Source of the DNA: Thauera sp.
Lineage (GTDB): Bacteria; Pseudomonadota; Gammaproteobacteria; Burkholderiales; Rhodocyclaceae
Direction of reading: 5' to 3'
Assembly: GCA_017302295.1 (NCBI GenBank)
Contig: JAFLDS010000023.1
Location: 1 to 45,986, forward strand
Length of the DNA: 45,986 nucleotides
This document shows positions 44,406 to 45,986 of this stretch, one piece after another; the stretch's first letter is position 1, and every line of letters starts with the position of its first letter. Below the pieces are notes generated by a model, which saw nothing but the letters and a program-made list of their open reading frames with translations, was not told the DNA's origin and searched no databases. Made by a program: the position numbers and the translations under genes.

Positions 44406-45347
44406 TCAGGCGCGCCCGGCGATGCCCCCCGGGCGCAGCAACACCACGACCACGATCACCGCGCCGAACAGCATCGTCTCGAGGCCCGCGCTGCGCGCGA
44501 CATCGCCCGGCAAGGAGTCGCGCAAAACCGCGATCAGTTGCGGAATGGCGACGATGACGAGCGCCCCCCACACTGCGCCCGCCAGACGCTGCGCGCCGCC
44601 GATGAAGGCGAGCATCAGCAGCTCGAAGGAGAACATCAGGCCGAACTGCTCCGGGCTGATGAAGCCGATCCAGTGCCCATAGAGGCCGCCGGCGAGCCCC
44701 GACAGCGCGCCGCCGAAGACGAAGGCCAGCATCTTGGCGCGAGCGGGTGCGATGCCGCAGGCGTCGGCGGCCAGTTCGTCCTCGCGCACCGCGCGCCAGG
44801 CGCGACCGATGCGCGAGGACAACAACCTGGCGCACAGGGTGGCGGCGACAGCCAGCGCGGCGAAGCTGACCACAGCCTGCGCGGCCGGGGAGTCGATACG
44901 GACTGCGGAAAGCTCCAGCGCCGGCACCGCAAGGCCGGCAGCGCCGCGCGTGACCGACTCCCAGCGCACCAGTGCTTCCTCGACGATGAGCGCGAACGCC
45001 AGCGTGCTCATGCCGAAGTAAAGCCCGCCGAGACGGCTCGCCGGCAGGCTTGCCAGCCCGCCACCCGCCGCGCCCGCCACCACCGCGGCCGGCAGCGCGA
45101 ACAGCGGCGAACAGCCGGCCGCGACGAGCAGCGCTTCGACGTAAGCCCCGATCCCCACCATCGCCGCCTGCCCGAGCGCGATCTGCCCGGCCTGGCCGAC
45201 GACGACGATCACGCCGAGCCCGGCGATCGCATAGGTGGCGACCATCGTCGCCTGACCGAGCGCGTAGTCCGCGCCCAGGGAGAGCATCGCGACCACGAGC
45301 AGCGCCGCCCACGCGAGCAGCGGGCGCAGCACCCCGCGCGGCCTCAA
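44406..45347 (-). CDS. livM: Branched-chain amino acid ABC transporter permease LivM
   Basis: A 313-residue inner-membrane permease with at least eight hydrophobic segments and the family loop GRAWRAVREDELAADACGI, which contacts the ATPase. AGLGVIVVVGQAGQIALGQA is the first conserved region. It starts with TTG at 45347, overlapping the livH stop (TTGA), with GGGAGG upstream. The ATP-binding subunits are not in the window. Confidence 0.9.
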   Translation of the reverse strand: MRPRGVLRPLLAWAALLVVAMLSLGADYALGQATMVATYAIAGLGVIVVVGQAGQIALGQAAMVGIGAYVEALLVAAGCSPLFALPAAVVAGAAGGGLASLPASRLGGLYFGMSTLAFALIVEEALVRWESVTRGAAGLAVPALELSAVRIDSPAAQAVVSFAALAVAATLCARLLSSRIGRAWRAVREDELAADACGIAPARAKMLAFVFGGALSGLAGGLYGHWIGFISPEQFGLMFSFELLMLAFIGGAQRLAGAVWGALVIVAIPQLIAVLRDSLPGDVARSAGLETMLFGAVIVVVVLLRPGGIAGRA

Positions 45348-45986
45348 CGCCCGCCTCCCGACGTGCGGCGTCCGGCCGCAAGGCCGCCCGGGAACAGCAG
45401 CAGGGCGAGCATCAGCAGCACATAAGGGACCACGTCCTTCACACCTTCAGGCAACAACAGCCCGGCCAGCGCCTCGGCGACGCCGAGGAAGATGCCGGCA
45501 CAGAGCGCACCCGGCAGGCTGGTGAGCCCGCCGAGCACCGCGGCAGGAAAAGCCTTCAGCGCGATCAGGCCCATGTTCAGGTGGATGAAGGTGACTGGCG
45601 CCAGCAGCAGCCCGGCGAGCGCGGCGAGACCGGCGCCCAGCGCCCAGGCCAGCGTATGCATGCGCGCCACCGGCACACCCATCAACGCGGCAACGCGCGC
45701 ATCCTCGGACAGGGCGCGCAAGGCCAGTCCCGCCCGCGTGAAGCGAAAGAACAGCGCGAGCAGCGCTGCGATCACCACCGTCGCGGCGATGACGAGCACC
45801 TGCCCCGCCGCCAGCGTCAACGCACCGACATTCAGCGCCTCGCCGGCGATCGGCAGGCGATAGGTTTCCTGCGCGGCGGCCGGCACCGACGCGACCGCGC
45901 CGCGCAGCATCAGGCCAAGGCCGAAGGTGAGCAGCACCGCCACCAGATGCGGGCGGCCGAGCGCCCGCCGCAGCGCGACGCGCTCG
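45344..45986 (-). CDS. livH: Branched-chain amino acid ABC transporter permease LivH, 5' end missing
   Basis: The C-terminal 214 codons of a LivH-type permease. The frame is open to the window edge and reads ERVALRRALGRPHLVAVLL, a typical internal LivH stretch, so the real start lies outside. Later segments RFTRAGLALRALSEDARVAALMG (the ATPase-contact loop) and LGGLTSLPGALCAGIFLG are family hallmarks. A GTG at 45943 is internal, not the start. It is coupled to livM by a 4-base overlap. Confidence 0.9.
   Translation of the reverse strand, partial: ERVALRRALGRPHLVAVLLTFGLGLMLRGAVASVPAAAQETYRLPIAGEALNVGALTLAAGQVLVIAATVVIAALLALFFRFTRAGLALRALSEDARVAALMGVPVARMHTLAWALGAGLAALAGLLLAPVTFIHLNMGLIALKAFPAAVLGGLTSLPGALCAGIFLGVAEALAGLLLPEGVKDVVPYVLLMLALLLFPGGLAAGRRTSGGGR

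Overview
The window is GC-rich chromosomal DNA of a betaproteobacterium. The phenylacetyl-CoA (Paa) gene set with a PaaN-type aldehyde dehydrogenase, Liv-type transporters at both ends and the house-keeping gene content suggest an aromatic-degrading member of the Rhodocyclales such as Azoarcus, Aromatoleum or Thauera. This placement is inference from gene content and codon use; there is no rRNA or other marker gene to confirm it.

Region 1 (1-3517, minus strand): a Liv-type ABC transporter (start of a permease at the window edge, terminator, substrate-binding protein), an IclR regulator and the PaaX repressor. Region 2 (3552-15686, plus strand): an AT-rich control region with a good sigma-70 promoter, then the catabolic operon paaN-G-H-I-K-J-(enoyl-CoA hydratase)-A-B-C-D-E, closed by a rho-independent terminator. 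PaaK activates phenylacetate to phenylacetyl-CoA. PaaABCE, with PaaD for assembly, epoxidises the ring. PaaG isomerises the epoxide to an oxepin. PaaN oxidises the ring-opened aldehyde. The hydratase, PaaH and PaaJ complete beta-oxidation to acetyl-CoA and succinyl-CoA, and PaaI and PaaY remove dead-end CoA esters. No MaoC-type ring-opening hydratase is encoded in the window. A REP-like palindrome and a large Pat-type protein acetyltransferase follow.

Region 3 (about 18579-35370) is an accessory block of visibly lower GC and mixed strand use, with long stretches lacking genes and fragments of an IS21-type transposase and an integrase. It holds two toxin-antitoxin pairs (RES/Xre and HigBA-like), a metallophosphoesterase next to an ADP-ribosylglycohydrolase-like protein whose catalytic aspartates are replaced, an ankyrin protein, an HNH-like zinc protein, a DUF262/DUF1524 (GmrSD-like) restriction gene broken by one extra copy of an 8-bp repeat, a divergent MerR / GIY-YIG-like pair sharing a C-terminal domain, and an operon of a membrane-anchored Mrr nuclease with a 750-residue PD-(D/E)XK protein. 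It reads as a defence island.

Region 4 (35544-45986) returns to core-like sequence: YbaK deacylase, a GSU2403-type nucleotidyltransferase, paaY with a cupin and a second thioesterase, rlmI, mutY, a LON-domain protein, ubiX, and a second Liv-type transporter (substrate-binding protein, livM, livH cut by the window end) with a second REP-like palindrome and a glycine-zipper protein between them.

The strongest candidates for something undescribed are the MerR/GIY-YIG-like pair with its shared domain (26613-28708), the Mrr/PD-(D/E)XK operon (31742-34977), and the ADP-ribosylglycohydrolase pseudoenzyme pair (20126-22284).
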